From assembly GCA_030628785.1 (NCBI GenBank), contig DAOVQI010000227.1:1-5891 (forward strand): a stretch of 5,891 nt of DNA. The letters run 5' to 3'. Source of the DNA: Bacteroidota bacterium. Lineage in GTDB: Bacteria; Bacteroidota; Bacteroidia; Bacteroidales; VadinHA17. This document shows, one piece after another, positions 1 through 5,778 of this stretch (position 1 is the first letter of the stretch; every line of letters starts with the position of its first letter). The position numbers and the translations under genes are program-made. The notes under the pieces were generated by a model. It saw only the letters and a program-made list of their open reading frames with translations, searched no databases and was not told the origin of the DNA.

Positions 1-601
1 ATATATTTCTCTGGGTAGAGAGACTTTATCTCTGACTTATATTGAGTACAATGGGTCGAACAAATTAAATTCAAGTTCTTTAAGGATTCAGGCTTAGTTC
101 CATGCAAACCTCCTATAATACCATAAACATTACCAAATTGAGAAGCTACTTGCAGAATATGCTCCATTTCTGGGTGCGAGCATCCTGCTATAATTACAAT
201 ACCTTTTTCTGTTTCAACACAGAGCGACTGCTCTATTCCTTCCAGTTCGCCCGTGGAATAAATTCCCTCATAGAGCTTTGTTGGGGTTTCTACTTCAATA
301 ACTTCCCTTACATTTTTAACTCCTCGAAAAGAAGGAGGAACCCAAACCTTAATTTCGTTGTTCTGATCAAGAAAAGCTGATAAACCTCCAGTATGATCCC
401 AATGAGAATGGGAAATAAAGATTTCACCAATTTCTTTAGGAATAATTCCCAACTTTTGCATGTTTGAAAGCAAAATGATCCCATTTGCTCCTGTATCAAG
501 AAGTATTTTTTTTCTTTAGTTTCTACCAGAGCAGAAAAACCCCAGTCAGCTTGAAGGTCTTTTCTGAAAGCAGTATTATCGTAAACAATGGTAATTTTCA
601 T
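1..601 (-). pseudogene. MBL-fold metallo-hydrolase, frameshifted, 3' end beyond the window
   Basis: Reading from ATG at 599-601, the first 32 residues (MKITIVYDNTAF...) match the start of small metallo-beta-lactamase-fold hydrolases of the group often annotated as dihydropteroate-synthase-like or RFA-P-synthase-like. The frame is then lost at an A8 run (T8 at 506-513 on the plus strand). Adding one base restores an open frame to the window edge, about 200 residues in all. The restored frame contains LLDTGANG (34-41), the metal-binding motif HSHWDHTGG (HxHxDH at 65-70), GCSHPE (140-145), GGLHG (164-168) and a late STHC (182-185). These are the metal-ligand positions expected of the fold, in the right order. 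Without the correction the product is a 97-residue protein lacking the active site. The break may be real, a sequencing error, or a slippage site. The C-terminus lies outside the window. The gene stands alone, with a strong GGAGG just upstream. The substrate cannot be told from sequence. Confidence 0.85.
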
Positions 602-610
602 AATTTTTTA

Positions 611-615
611 CCTCC
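611..615 (-). promoter_or_regulatory. Shine-Dalgarno GGAGG of the MBL-fold gene
   Basis: On the minus strand GGAGG lies 9 nt before the ATG at 599-601, an ideal ribosome binding site that fixes this start. No other gene in the window has one. Confidence 0.75.
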
Positions 616-668
616 AATGTAAGCATTTCGCCTAACGTAATACTTATAAATTCACCGTTTACTTATGT

Positions 669-688
669 TTGTATATTTATATATACAA
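669..688. promoter_or_regulatory. Perfect inverted repeat, candidate operator
   Basis: TTGTATAT and ATATACAA form perfect 8-bp arms around a 4-nt centre (TTAT). The site lies 68-87 nt upstream of the MBL-fold start codon, where a promoter or operator would be expected. The symmetry is direct observation. Its role as a binding site for a dimeric regulator is inference, and AT-rich sequence makes chance palindromes more likely. Confidence 0.4.
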
Positions 689-689
689 G

Positions 690-720
690 TTAAGCTTGCT
701 AAATTAACCTTTTAAGCTTG
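690..720. repeat. Pair of TTAAGCTTG direct repeats, 22 bp apart
   Basis: TTAAGCTTG occurs at 690-698 and again at 712-720. The copies start 22 bp apart, about two helical turns, so both would face the same side of the DNA. They adjoin the inverted repeat at 669-688. This arrangement fits tandem sites for a regulator of the MBL-fold gene, but no regulator gene is in the window. Confidence 0.4.
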
Positions 721-833
721 TAAAGGTAAACTTTATATCATCTGAATTTATCCACTAATTTCTGTATTTCCAAATCGTTGAGTGTATTTTTACATTTATT
801 ATCTTTTTGAAAATGGATTACAATCACGAAAGC

Positions 834-904
834 CCCTAAGGGTTTTTCCTGAAGGTGGTATAGCCATGCCTGTGGCAAATGCCTATGGCACGAAACCCTT
901 AGGG
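834..904. repeat. Palindromic intergenic element with 12-bp inverted ends
   Basis: CCCTAAGGGTTT (834-845) is repeated inverted and perfect as AAACCCTTAGGG (893-904), enclosing 47 nt. The interior holds two near-identical 12-mers, ATGCCTGTGGCA (866-877) and ATGCCTATGGCA (879-890). Each can fold as a 4-bp hairpin (TGCC/GGCA), and together they also allow a GCCAT/ATGGC stem. The element starts 10 nt past the recG stop codon. The following T content is too weak for a standard intrinsic terminator, so a dispersed REP- or MITE-like intergenic repeat is the better guess, possibly also protecting or ending the recG transcript. Confidence 0.6.
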
Positions 905-913
905 TCTTCTAAT

Positions 914-3019
914 TCAACTTATAGCGCTCCAGTCGAATCTTCTTTTTGATAGTTTTTTCAGTTGAAAAACAAGAATAGAATTTTCCGGTTTGGTCAGGAG
1001 GGAATCTTTTTCAAGCACCTGTTCGGCAATATCTCTTGCATATTGGAGGATCTGTCCATCCCTGGCAAGATTTGCTATTTTAAGGTCGAAGGCAATACCA
1101 CTTTGCTGGGTTCCTTCAATATCGCCCGGGCCTCGTAACTTCAGGTCGACTTCTGCTATTTCAAAACCATCGTTGGTGGTTACCATGATTTCCAGCCTCT
1201 TTTTTGCCTCATGTGTTAATTTATACGATGACATTAAAATACAATAGGATTGGTCAGCGCCCCTTCCCACACGACCCCTGAGCTGATGTAGCTGTGAAAG
1301 GCCAAACCGTTCAGCACTTTCAATTACCATAACCGTTACGTTGGGAATATCCACACCTACCTCGATAACGGTGGTTGCCACCATAATATGGGTTCTTCCG
1401 GATATGAAATATTGCATGGAGACCTCTTTCTCTTCCGGTTTCATTTTGCCATGTACAATGCTAACGGCATATTTAGGGGGAGGAAAGGACCGGACAATAC
1501 TTTCGTATCCATCTTCAAGGTCTTTATAGTCCATTTTTTCCGATTCTTTTATCAGCGGGTACACAATATAGATTTGCCGGCCCTCTTCAATTTGCTTCCG
1601 CATGAAACCAAATAACCGCAATCGTTTTGAATCGTAATAATGAACGGTTTTTATTGGTTTCCTGCCAGGCGGAAGTTCATCAATCACCGAAACTTCAAGA
1701 TCGCCGTAAAGAGTCATGGCCAGGGTCCGCGGTATTGGGGTTGCGGTCATTACCAGGACATGTGGCGGCCGAACATTTTTCTTCCACAATTTTGCCCGTT
1801 GTGCCACCCCGAATTTGTGCTGCTCATCGATAATGACCAACCCAAGATTCTTGAATTTTACGGTTTCTTCAATCAGGGCATGTGTGCCGATCAATATCTG
1901 TAATTCCCCTGAAAGTAACGATTCATGAATAAAATTCCTTTCGGATTGTTTTGTTGAGCCCGTTAGAAGACCGATATGAATATCAAGTCCTTTCAAAAAA
2001 TTTTTTATGGCTTCTAAATGCTGGTTTGCCAGGATTTCAGTCGGCGCCATCAGGCATGCCTGGTAGCCGTTATCCAGGGCAATGAGAATGCTCATAAGAG
2101 CAACAAGGGTTTTCCCGCTTCCCACATCACCCTGCAGCAAACGGTTCATGTGTTTGCCGGAACCGAGGTCTTTTCGTATTTCTTTTAACACCCTTTTTTG
2201 GGCATTTGTTAATTCAAAAGGTAAGTTGTTGTGATAAAATGAATTAAAGTTTTTTCCCACCTTTGAAAAAATATTACCCCTGAATTTTTCCTTTCTGAAA
2301 TTCTTCTGTTTCAAAAGATTTAGCTGAATAAAAAACAATTCCTCGAATTTTAATCTTGCCTGCGCTTTTCTCAACAGTTCCATATTTTGCGGAAAATGAA
2401 TATTCAATAAGGCTTCCTCAAGCGAAATAAATTTTAGCTGCTCCAGCAAATATTCCGGGAAACTTTCATGAATTTTCCCCTTGATTGACTGCAGGAGATT
2501 GTTTTGCAATTTCTGGATAACCCTGGAATTGATATAGCTGTTCTTTAACTTTTCTGTTGTACTGTAAAAAGCCTGGAGGGAAGCATTGATGGTGGATTCA
2601 TATTTTATTACATCCTCAATTTCAGGATGAATAAGATTGATCTTATTATTGAATAGACTGGGCTTCCCGAATACAATATATTCCTTACCGGTAGCCAAAC
2701 TTTCCTGTATCCATTTCACTCCCTTGAACCAAACCAGTTCAATAACACCTGTTTCGTCGGTAAAACCGGCAACGAGTCGTTTTTTATTTCTCGTCCCGAT
2801 GGATTTGAACCCCAGTATCCTGCCTTTTATCTGTATGTAAGGTAAGGTGGCATGTATTTCATTTATGCGGTAGAATTTTGTACGGTCGATGTATTTATAA
2901 GGGAAATAATACAACAGGTCTTCAAGGGTAAAAATGCTTAGTTCTTTGTTCAGCAAATCAGCCCTTTTGGGTCCGACTCCGGGCAGGAATTTGATGTCTT
3001 GTTTAAGGAATTCTGACAT
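914..3019 (-). CDS. recG: ATP-dependent DNA helicase RecG
   Basis: RecG is a monomeric superfamily 2 DNA translocase that remodels stalled replication forks and branch-migrates Holliday junctions. This 701-residue protein has the usual length and layout. Residues 1 to about 250 form the N-terminal wedge/OB region, beginning with the helix-hairpin-like FLPGVGPKRA (11-20). The helicase core follows, with Walker A GDVGSGKT (297-304), motif II DEQH (398-401), motif III TATP (425-428) and motif VI QLHQLRGRVGRG (576-587). After it comes the RecG-typical LKLRGPGDIEGTQQSG (627-641) of the C-terminal region. All key motifs are intact. I chose ATG 3017-3019 because MSEFLKQDIKFLPG is the family-like start. 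An upstream in-frame ATG at 3100 would add 27 hydrophobic residues unlike RecG and would overlap the candidate promoter. There is no Shine-Dalgarno sequence. It is transcribed divergently from the methyltransferase. Confidence 0.97.
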   Translation of the reverse strand: MSEFLKQDIKFLPGVGPKRADLLNKELSIFTLEDLLYYFPYKYIDRTKFYRINEIHATLPYIQIKGRILGFKSIGTRNKKRLVAGFTDETGVIELVWFKGVKWIQESLATGKEYIVFGKPSLFNNKINLIHPEIEDVIKYESTINASLQAFYSTTEKLKNSYINSRVIQKLQNNLLQSIKGKIHESFPEYLLEQLKFISLEEALLNIHFPQNMELLRKAQARLKFEELFFIQLNLLKQKNFRKEKFRGNIFSKVGKNFNSFYHNNLPFELTNAQKRVLKEIRKDLGSGKHMNRLLQGDVGSGKTLVALMSILIALDNGYQACLMAPTEILANQHLEAIKNFLKGLDIHIGLLTGSTKQSERNFIHESLLSGELQILIGTHALIEETVKFKNLGLVIIDEQHKFGVAQRAKLWKKNVRPPHVLVMTATPIPRTLAMTLYGDLEVSVIDELPPGRKPIKTVHYYDSKRLRLFGFMRKQIEEGRQIYIVYPLIKESEKMDYKDLEDGYESIVRSFPPPKYAVSIVHGKMKPEEKEVSMQYFISGRTHIMVATTVIEVGVDIPNVTVMVIESAERFGLSQLHQLRGRVGRGADQSYCILMSSYKLTHEAKKRLEIMVTTNDGFEIAEVDLKLRGPGDIEGTQQSGIAFDLKIANLARDGQILQYARDIAEQVLEKDSLLTKPENSILVFQLKKLSKRRFDWSAIS

Positions 3020-3070
3020 TAGAATACAGCCATAATATTTATTACCGATTGTTAAAAATATTACATTTAC

Positions 3071-3100
3071 CAAAATAATACCAATTTTCCAGTACAACAA
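3071..3100 (-). promoter_or_regulatory. Candidate Bacteroidota-type promoter for recG
   Basis: On the minus strand TTG (3098-3100) is followed after 19 nt by TTATTTTG (3071-3078). This is one mismatch from the Bacteroidota -33/-7 pattern TTG-N19-TAnnTTTG. Transcription would start near 3064, leaving a leader of about 45 nt before ATG 3019. That supports the shorter recG start. Confidence 0.45.
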
Positions 3101-3112
3101 TTTGTTTAGAAA

Positions 3113-3895
3113 TTGCTATACCCTTTTAAATATCTGTTTTACAAATTGTTTGCCAGACATAAACATGGGTTTGGCATTCATTCACCTTTCGTTTACGATT
3201 TTATTACCGGTGTTCTCAGGAACAGGGAATATGTTGAAGAATTCAACCTGATTGAAGAATTAAGAAAAGAGTTGCTTCGGTCCGGGGAGTCGATTACTTT
3301 TTCTGAATTCGGGTCAGGATCAAGAAGATTACACTCTCCGCAGAGAAAAATTGTTGACATAGTACGATATTCATCCATACCTGGGAAATACGGAAGGCTT
3401 TTATACCGGCTTATCCGGTTTTTTAATCCTAACATAATTGTTGAATTAGGAACATCACTTGGTATCAGTACCCTTTATCTGGCCAATGCCAACCCATCTT
3501 CGGAAGTATATACGATTGAAGGTTGTCCTGAATCAGCCCGGATTGCAGTGGATAACTTCAATAGAATGAACGCAAAAAACATACACCTGAAAATTGGCAG
3601 GTTCGATAAGGCTTTTTCCTCTCTTCTCGAGGATCTGCCAGGTGTTGATTTAATATTTTTTGATGGAGATCACCGTGAAGAATCAACGATGCAATATTTC
3701 AATGAAGCATTACTTTTTAAACACAATGGCACAATATTTGTGTTTGATGACATTCATTTGTCAAAAGGCATGGAAAATGCATGGAATAGAATCAAACAGA
3801 ACCATGAAGTAACGGTGACGATTGATCTTTTCAGGCTTGGGCTGGTATTTTTCAGGAAAGAATTGCGAAAGCAGGACTTTATTATCCGGTTTTGA
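3113..3895 (+). CDS. Class I SAM-dependent methyltransferase (O-methyltransferase-like)
   Basis: This 260-residue protein probably transfers a methyl group from S-adenosylmethionine to an unknown acceptor. The Rossmann-type domain covers roughly residues 95-250: motif I VELGTSLGIST (110-120), an acidic ribose-binding position in YTIEGCPE (E136), DLIFFDGDHRE (179-189) and FDDIHLSKGM (211-220). The DGDH and FDDIH segments resemble family-24/family-3 O-methyltransferases, where such acidic residues may bind metal. The first 90 or so residues carry RHKHGFGIHSPFVYDF (15-30), which looks like the conserved N-terminus of Bacteroidota proteins of this type and supports starting well upstream. No ATG is available there. 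TTG at 3113-3115 is the only usual start codon after the in-frame TAG at 3107-3109, and the next in-frame ATG is at residue 152. No Shine-Dalgarno sequence is seen. The gene diverges from recG across 93 bp. Substrate unknown. Confidence 0.85.
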   Translation: MLYPFKYLFYKLFARHKHGFGIHSPFVYDFITGVLRNREYVEEFNLIEELRKELLRSGESITFSEFGSGSRRLHSPQRKIVDIVRYSSIPGKYGRLLYRLIRFFNPNIIVELGTSLGISTLYLANANPSSEVYTIEGCPESARIAVDNFNRMNAKNIHLKIGRFDKAFSSLLEDLPGVDLIFFDGDHREESTMQYFNEALLFKHNGTIFVFDDIHLSKGMENAWNRIKQNHEVTVTIDLFRLGLVFFRKELRKQDFIIRF

Positions 3896-3914
3896 AAATA
3901 TAGTTAACCGCTTT

Positions 3915-3944
3915 TCGTTTTATTATTTAAATCATTTATCTTCG
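3915..3944 (+). promoter_or_regulatory. Candidate promoter for the ABC ATPase gene
   Basis: TATCTTCG (3937-3944) is one mismatch from TAnnTTTG. TCG at 3915-3917, 19 nt upstream, is one mismatch from the -33 TTG. Initiation near 3951 would give a leader of about 23 nt before ATG 3974. Confidence 0.4.
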
Positions 3945-3973
3945 TAAACTTAATTCAAAAAAGATAAGATCTC

Positions 3974-4681
3974 ATGGAAAATATTATCAAAATAAAAAAT
4001 ATTGTAAAGAATTATTATGTTGGTACGGTAGTGGTTCGTGCTCTCCGGTCCATTACAATGGATATCAATAAAAATGAATATGTGGCTATAATGGGGCCAT
4101 CGGGTTCAGGAAAGTCCACCCTGATGAATCTGATAGGATGCCTGGATACTCCCACCAGTGGCCAGTATATCCTGAATGGGAAGGATGTCAGTAAGTTAGA
4201 CGACAACTTTTTGGCGGAAATCAGGAATAAAGAGATCGGATTTATTTTTCAAACCTTTAATTTACTGCCAAGGTATTCAGCACTTGAAAATGTTATACTG
4301 CCATTGGTTTACGCCGGCATTTCCAAGAGTGAAAGACAAGACCGCGCGAAATATGTTTTGGATAGTGTGGGTTTAGGTGACAGGGTAACCCACAAGCCCA
4401 ATGAACTTTCGGGTGGTGAACGGCAACGTGTAGCCATAGCAAGAGCCATGGTTAATAAACCGTCCATAATCCTGGCTGATGAGCCTACGGGTAACCTCGA
4501 TTCAAAAACCTCTCTTGATATTATGAATCTCCTGGATGAAATTCACGATCGTGGAAATACGATTATTGTTGTTACACATGAGGAGTTCATAGCAAAACAT
4601 GCAAGGAGAGTCATTCGGCTGATGGATGGTCAGATCGAGGCTGATTATTTGAATGAAACGGTTGAAAAAATTAAGGTGTAG
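3974..4681 (+). CDS. ABC transporter ATP-binding protein, MacB/LolD type
   Basis: This 235-residue cytoplasmic ATPase would power a membrane partner of the MacB/LolCE/FtsX-like permease class, which moves lipoproteins, peptides or drugs out of or off the inner membrane. Every nucleotide-binding motif is present: Walker A GPSGSGKST (41-49), Q-loop glutamine Q93 in IFQTFNLLP, signature LSGGERQ (145-151), Walker B IILADEP with catalytic E170, D-loop GNLDS (173-177) and H-loop H202. The segment MNLIGCLDTPTSG after Walker A is typical of the MacB-like group. Length is normal for the family. No permease gene is adjacent: upstream is a methyltransferase and downstream, after 195 bp, an adenosyltransferase. 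The partner is therefore presumably elsewhere, and the exact substrate cannot be assigned. ATG 3974 follows the candidate promoter and has no Shine-Dalgarno sequence. Confidence 0.95.
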   Translation: MENIIKIKNIVKNYYVGTVVVRALRSITMDINKNEYVAIMGPSGSGKSTLMNLIGCLDTPTSGQYILNGKDVSKLDDNFLAEIRNKEIGFIFQTFNLLPRYSALENVILPLVYAGISKSERQDRAKYVLDSVGLGDRVTHKPNELSGGERQRVAIARAMVNKPSIILADEPTGNLDSKTSLDIMNLLDEIHDRGNTIIVVTHEEFIAKHARRVIRLMDGQIEADYLNETVEKIKV

Positions 4682-4704
4682 GTGTTCCTTGAATCTAATA
4701 ATTC

Positions 4705-4722
4705 CTCGGGGCTTGCCCCGGG
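4705..4722. repeat. GC-rich hairpin after the ABC gene
   Basis: CTCGGGGC (4705-4712) pairs with GCCCCGGG (4715-4722): 8 pairs including one G-T, with a 2-nt loop (or a CTTG tetraloop with 7 pairs). It is followed only by ATTTCC, so it is a poor intrinsic terminator by T-tract, though it could still stop or stabilise the ABC transcript. The sequence resembles palindromic repeats dispersed between Bacteroidota genes; that resemblance is from memory. Confidence 0.55.
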
Positions 4723-4734
4723 ATTTCCGTATAT

Positions 4735-4756
4735 TCTCCCCTGATTTTAGGGGAGA
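4735..4756. repeat. Second hairpin, TCTCCCCT/AGGGGAGA
   Basis: TCTCCCCT (4735-4742) and AGGGGAGA (4749-4756) form a perfect 8-bp stem with a 6-nt loop. AGAGGGG follows at 4760-4766, so CCCC could pair with either G-run. There is no T-tract after it. It looks like a palindromic repeat unit rather than a standard terminator. Confidence 0.55.
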
Positions 4757-4803
4757 TAAAGAGGGGTAAAATATAAAATTCCGGTTCCGATATTCATTTC
4801 GAA

Positions 4804-4811
4804 TAAATTTG
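4804..4811 (+). promoter_or_regulatory. Candidate -7 element upstream of the adenosyltransferase
   Basis: TAAATTTG matches TAnnTTTG exactly, 66-73 nt before ATG 4877. No TTG is found about 19 nt upstream, so the promoter call rests on the -7 box alone. ATTTCG (4796-4801) and CGAAAT (4813-4818) form an inverted repeat around it. I see no cobalamin riboswitch in this spacer. Confidence 0.3.
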
Positions 4812-4876
4812 GCGAAATATTCCGTAAGCTTGCCTTGGGGATAGTCAAATTCAAGGAATTTTTTATTCTTTTTCCG

Positions 4877-5425
4877 ATGAAAATATATACCAAAACGGGG
4901 GATAAGGGAGAAACTTTACTGATAGGTGGAACCAGGGTCCCCAAATCTCATGTCCGGATCGATGCATGTGGAACGGTTGACGAATTAATTTCATATATCG
5001 GATTAATTCGCGACCAGGAGATAAGAATTGAAACAAAGAAGGTTTTGATCGCAATTCAGGACAGGCTGATGACATGTGTTTCCATTCTGGTAACCGAATG
5101 TGAAAATTGTGAGGCCACTGTTCCTGAGTTGCATGAAAATGATATCAGGAAACTGGAGGATGAAATAGACCGGATGGAACAAAATCTCACTCCACTGGAT
5201 TCTTTTATCCTGCCTGGCGGACATCCAATTGTATCGTATTGTCATATAACCAGAAACGTTTGCCGTAGAGCGGAACGAAATTCACTTAAAATAGGTGCTG
5301 ATATTAAAGGTGCTGAAAAGGTTCATAAATACCTGAACCGTCTTTCCGATTACTTGTTTGTACTTGCCAGACACTTCGCCAAGGAGCTTGATGCCGAGGA
5401 AATCCGCTGGAAACCAAGAGGTTAA
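4877..5425 (+). CDS. pduO: PduO-type cob(I)yrinic acid a,c-diamide / cob(I)alamin adenosyltransferase
   Basis: The enzyme transfers the 5'-deoxyadenosyl group of ATP to reduced corrinoid, giving adenosylcobalamin for enzymes such as methylmalonyl-CoA mutase. This 182-residue protein has the normal length for a stand-alone PduO/MMAB-type enzyme, usually a trimer. It shows the ATP-binding N-terminus TKTGDKGET (5-13) and CGTVDEL (31-37), then FILPGGHP (110-117). The catalytic-site helix HITRNVCRRAER (123-134) has R126, R130 and E133 spaced like R186, R190 and E193 of the human enzyme. NRLSDYLFVLAR (154-165) follows. I chose ATG 4877 because MKIYTKTGDKGET is the family-like start; the in-frame ATG at 4835 would add 14 residues from the structured spacer. 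There is no Shine-Dalgarno sequence. No corrinoid biosynthesis gene is near, which suits salvage of imported cobalamin. The symbol denotes family, not a propanediol operon. Confidence 0.95.
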   Translation: MKIYTKTGDKGETLLIGGTRVPKSHVRIDACGTVDELISYIGLIRDQEIRIETKKVLIAIQDRLMTCVSILVTECENCEATVPELHENDIRKLEDEIDRMEQNLTPLDSFILPGGHPIVSYCHITRNVCRRAERNSLKIGADIKGAEKVHKYLNRLSDYLFVLARHFAKELDAEEIRWKPRG

Positions 5426-5466
5426 AAATATTTTTCTCAGTACAGTTTTTTTTTCAATTAATTTTC

Positions 5467-5474
5467 TATATTTG
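5467..5474 (+). promoter_or_regulatory. Candidate promoter (-7 box) of the DUF2795-type gene
   Basis: TATATTTG matches TAnnTTTG exactly. At the -33 position there is a T9 run (5446-5454) instead of TTG. Initiation near 5481 would give a leader of about 45 nt before ATG 5526. The 100-bp gap after the adenosyltransferase and this box suggest independent transcription. Confidence 0.55.
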
Positions 5475-5525
5475 CAAAATTTTGGATGTGGAATATCTGT
5501 AAATTGTTCATTAAATTGATAGAAA

Positions 5526-5747
5526 ATGTACTGGACACTCGAATTGGCATCCAAGTTGGAAGATGCTCCCTGGCCCGCCTCAAAAGATGAATTAATTGAT
5601 TTTGCTATACGGTCGGGAGCTCCCTTGGAAGTTATTGAAAATTTGCAGGAAATTGAAGATGAAGGCGAGATCTACGAAAGCATTGAAGACATCTGGCCCG
5701 ATTATCCGAGTAAGGATGATTTCTTTTTTCATGAAGATGAATATTAA
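5526..5747 (+). CDS. DUF2795 domain-containing protein
   Basis: This is a 73-residue, strongly acidic protein without signal peptide or membrane segment, so probably cytoplasmic. It begins MYWTLELASKLEDAPWPASK and continues with DELIDFAIRSGAPLEVIENL (21-40), then acidic repeats ending FFFHEDEY. I recognise it as a DUF2795-type protein, a small family common in Bacteroidota. The pattern of a helix, the APLEVIENLQ segment and the acidic tail fits. Function is unknown; a nucleic-acid or protein-binding role has not been shown from anything here. ATG 5526 is the start because the family begins this way and the upstream sequence is promoter-like. It lacks a Shine-Dalgarno sequence. It is followed closely by a hairpin and a convergent gene. 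Confidence 0.88.
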   Translation: MYWTLELASKLEDAPWPASKDELIDFAIRSGAPLEVIENLQEIEDEGEIYESIEDIWPDYPSKDDFFFHEDEY

Positions 5748-5750
5748 GAA

Positions 5751-5777
5751 AAGGCCCCGGAGATATCGCAGGGCTTT
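5751..5777. terminator. Possible terminator between convergent genes
   Basis: AAGGCCC (5751-5757) pairs with GGGCTTT (5771-5777), including one G-T pair, with a 13-nt loop. TTTCTTATTT follows on the plus strand and TTTTCTT on the minus strand. It begins 4 nt past the DUF2795-type stop and ends just before the stop of the opposing gene, so it could serve both. The stem is short and the loop large. Confidence 0.4.
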
Positions 5778-5778
5778 C

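Larger units (their letters stand above)
602..913. other. Gene-free spacer between the MBL-fold gene and recG
   Basis: This 312-bp AT-rich stretch lies upstream of the MBL-fold gene and downstream of recG, both of which read leftwards. It holds the ribosome binding site at 611-615, an inverted repeat at 669-688, two direct repeats between 690 and 720, and a palindromic element at 834-904. Between about 721 and 833 I see no gene, RNA or clear signal. Short open frames exist, for example 27 codons from ATG 866 on the plus strand, but they fall in the repeat element or antisense to recG and have no coding support. Confidence 0.7.
4685..4858. repeat. 174-bp spacer segment bounded by 10-bp inverted repeats
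   Basis: TTCCTTGAAT (4685-4694) recurs perfectly inverted as ATTCAAGGAA (4849-4858). The pair spans nearly the whole gap between the ABC gene stop (4681) and the adenosyltransferase start (4877), and encloses two strong hairpins. A small non-autonomous mobile element is one reading. I see no target-site duplication flanking it, so this stays tentative. Confidence 0.35.

Noticed and set aside
102..380. Plus-strand 92-codon open frame
   Set aside because: It is antisense to the MBL-fold gene, whose restored frame contains clear family motifs.
866..949. Small plus-strand open frame of 27 codons
   Set aside because: It arises from the repeat element and then runs antisense to the recG 3' end; there is no ribosome binding site or recognisable product.
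1627..1928. Several overlapping plus-strand open frames
   Set aside because: They are antisense shadows of the recG helicase core and show no domain features.
3020..3100. 27-residue N-terminal extension of recG starting at ATG 3098-3100
   Set aside because: The residues are hydrophobic and unlike RecG, the segment lies over the candidate promoter, and the family-like start is at 3019.
4835..4876. 14-residue N-terminal extension of the adenosyltransferase from ATG 4835
   Set aside because: It runs through the inverted-repeat spacer, and MKIYTKTGDKGET at 4877 is the usual start of the family.
4682..4876. Cobalamin riboswitch upstream of the adenosyltransferase
   Set aside because: I looked for a B12-box-like sequence and the expected fold; only simple palindromic hairpins are seen.
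5446..5454. T9 run as terminator of the adenosyltransferase gene
   Set aside because: No stable stem precedes it. It occupies the -33 region of the next promoter, where T-rich sequence is common.
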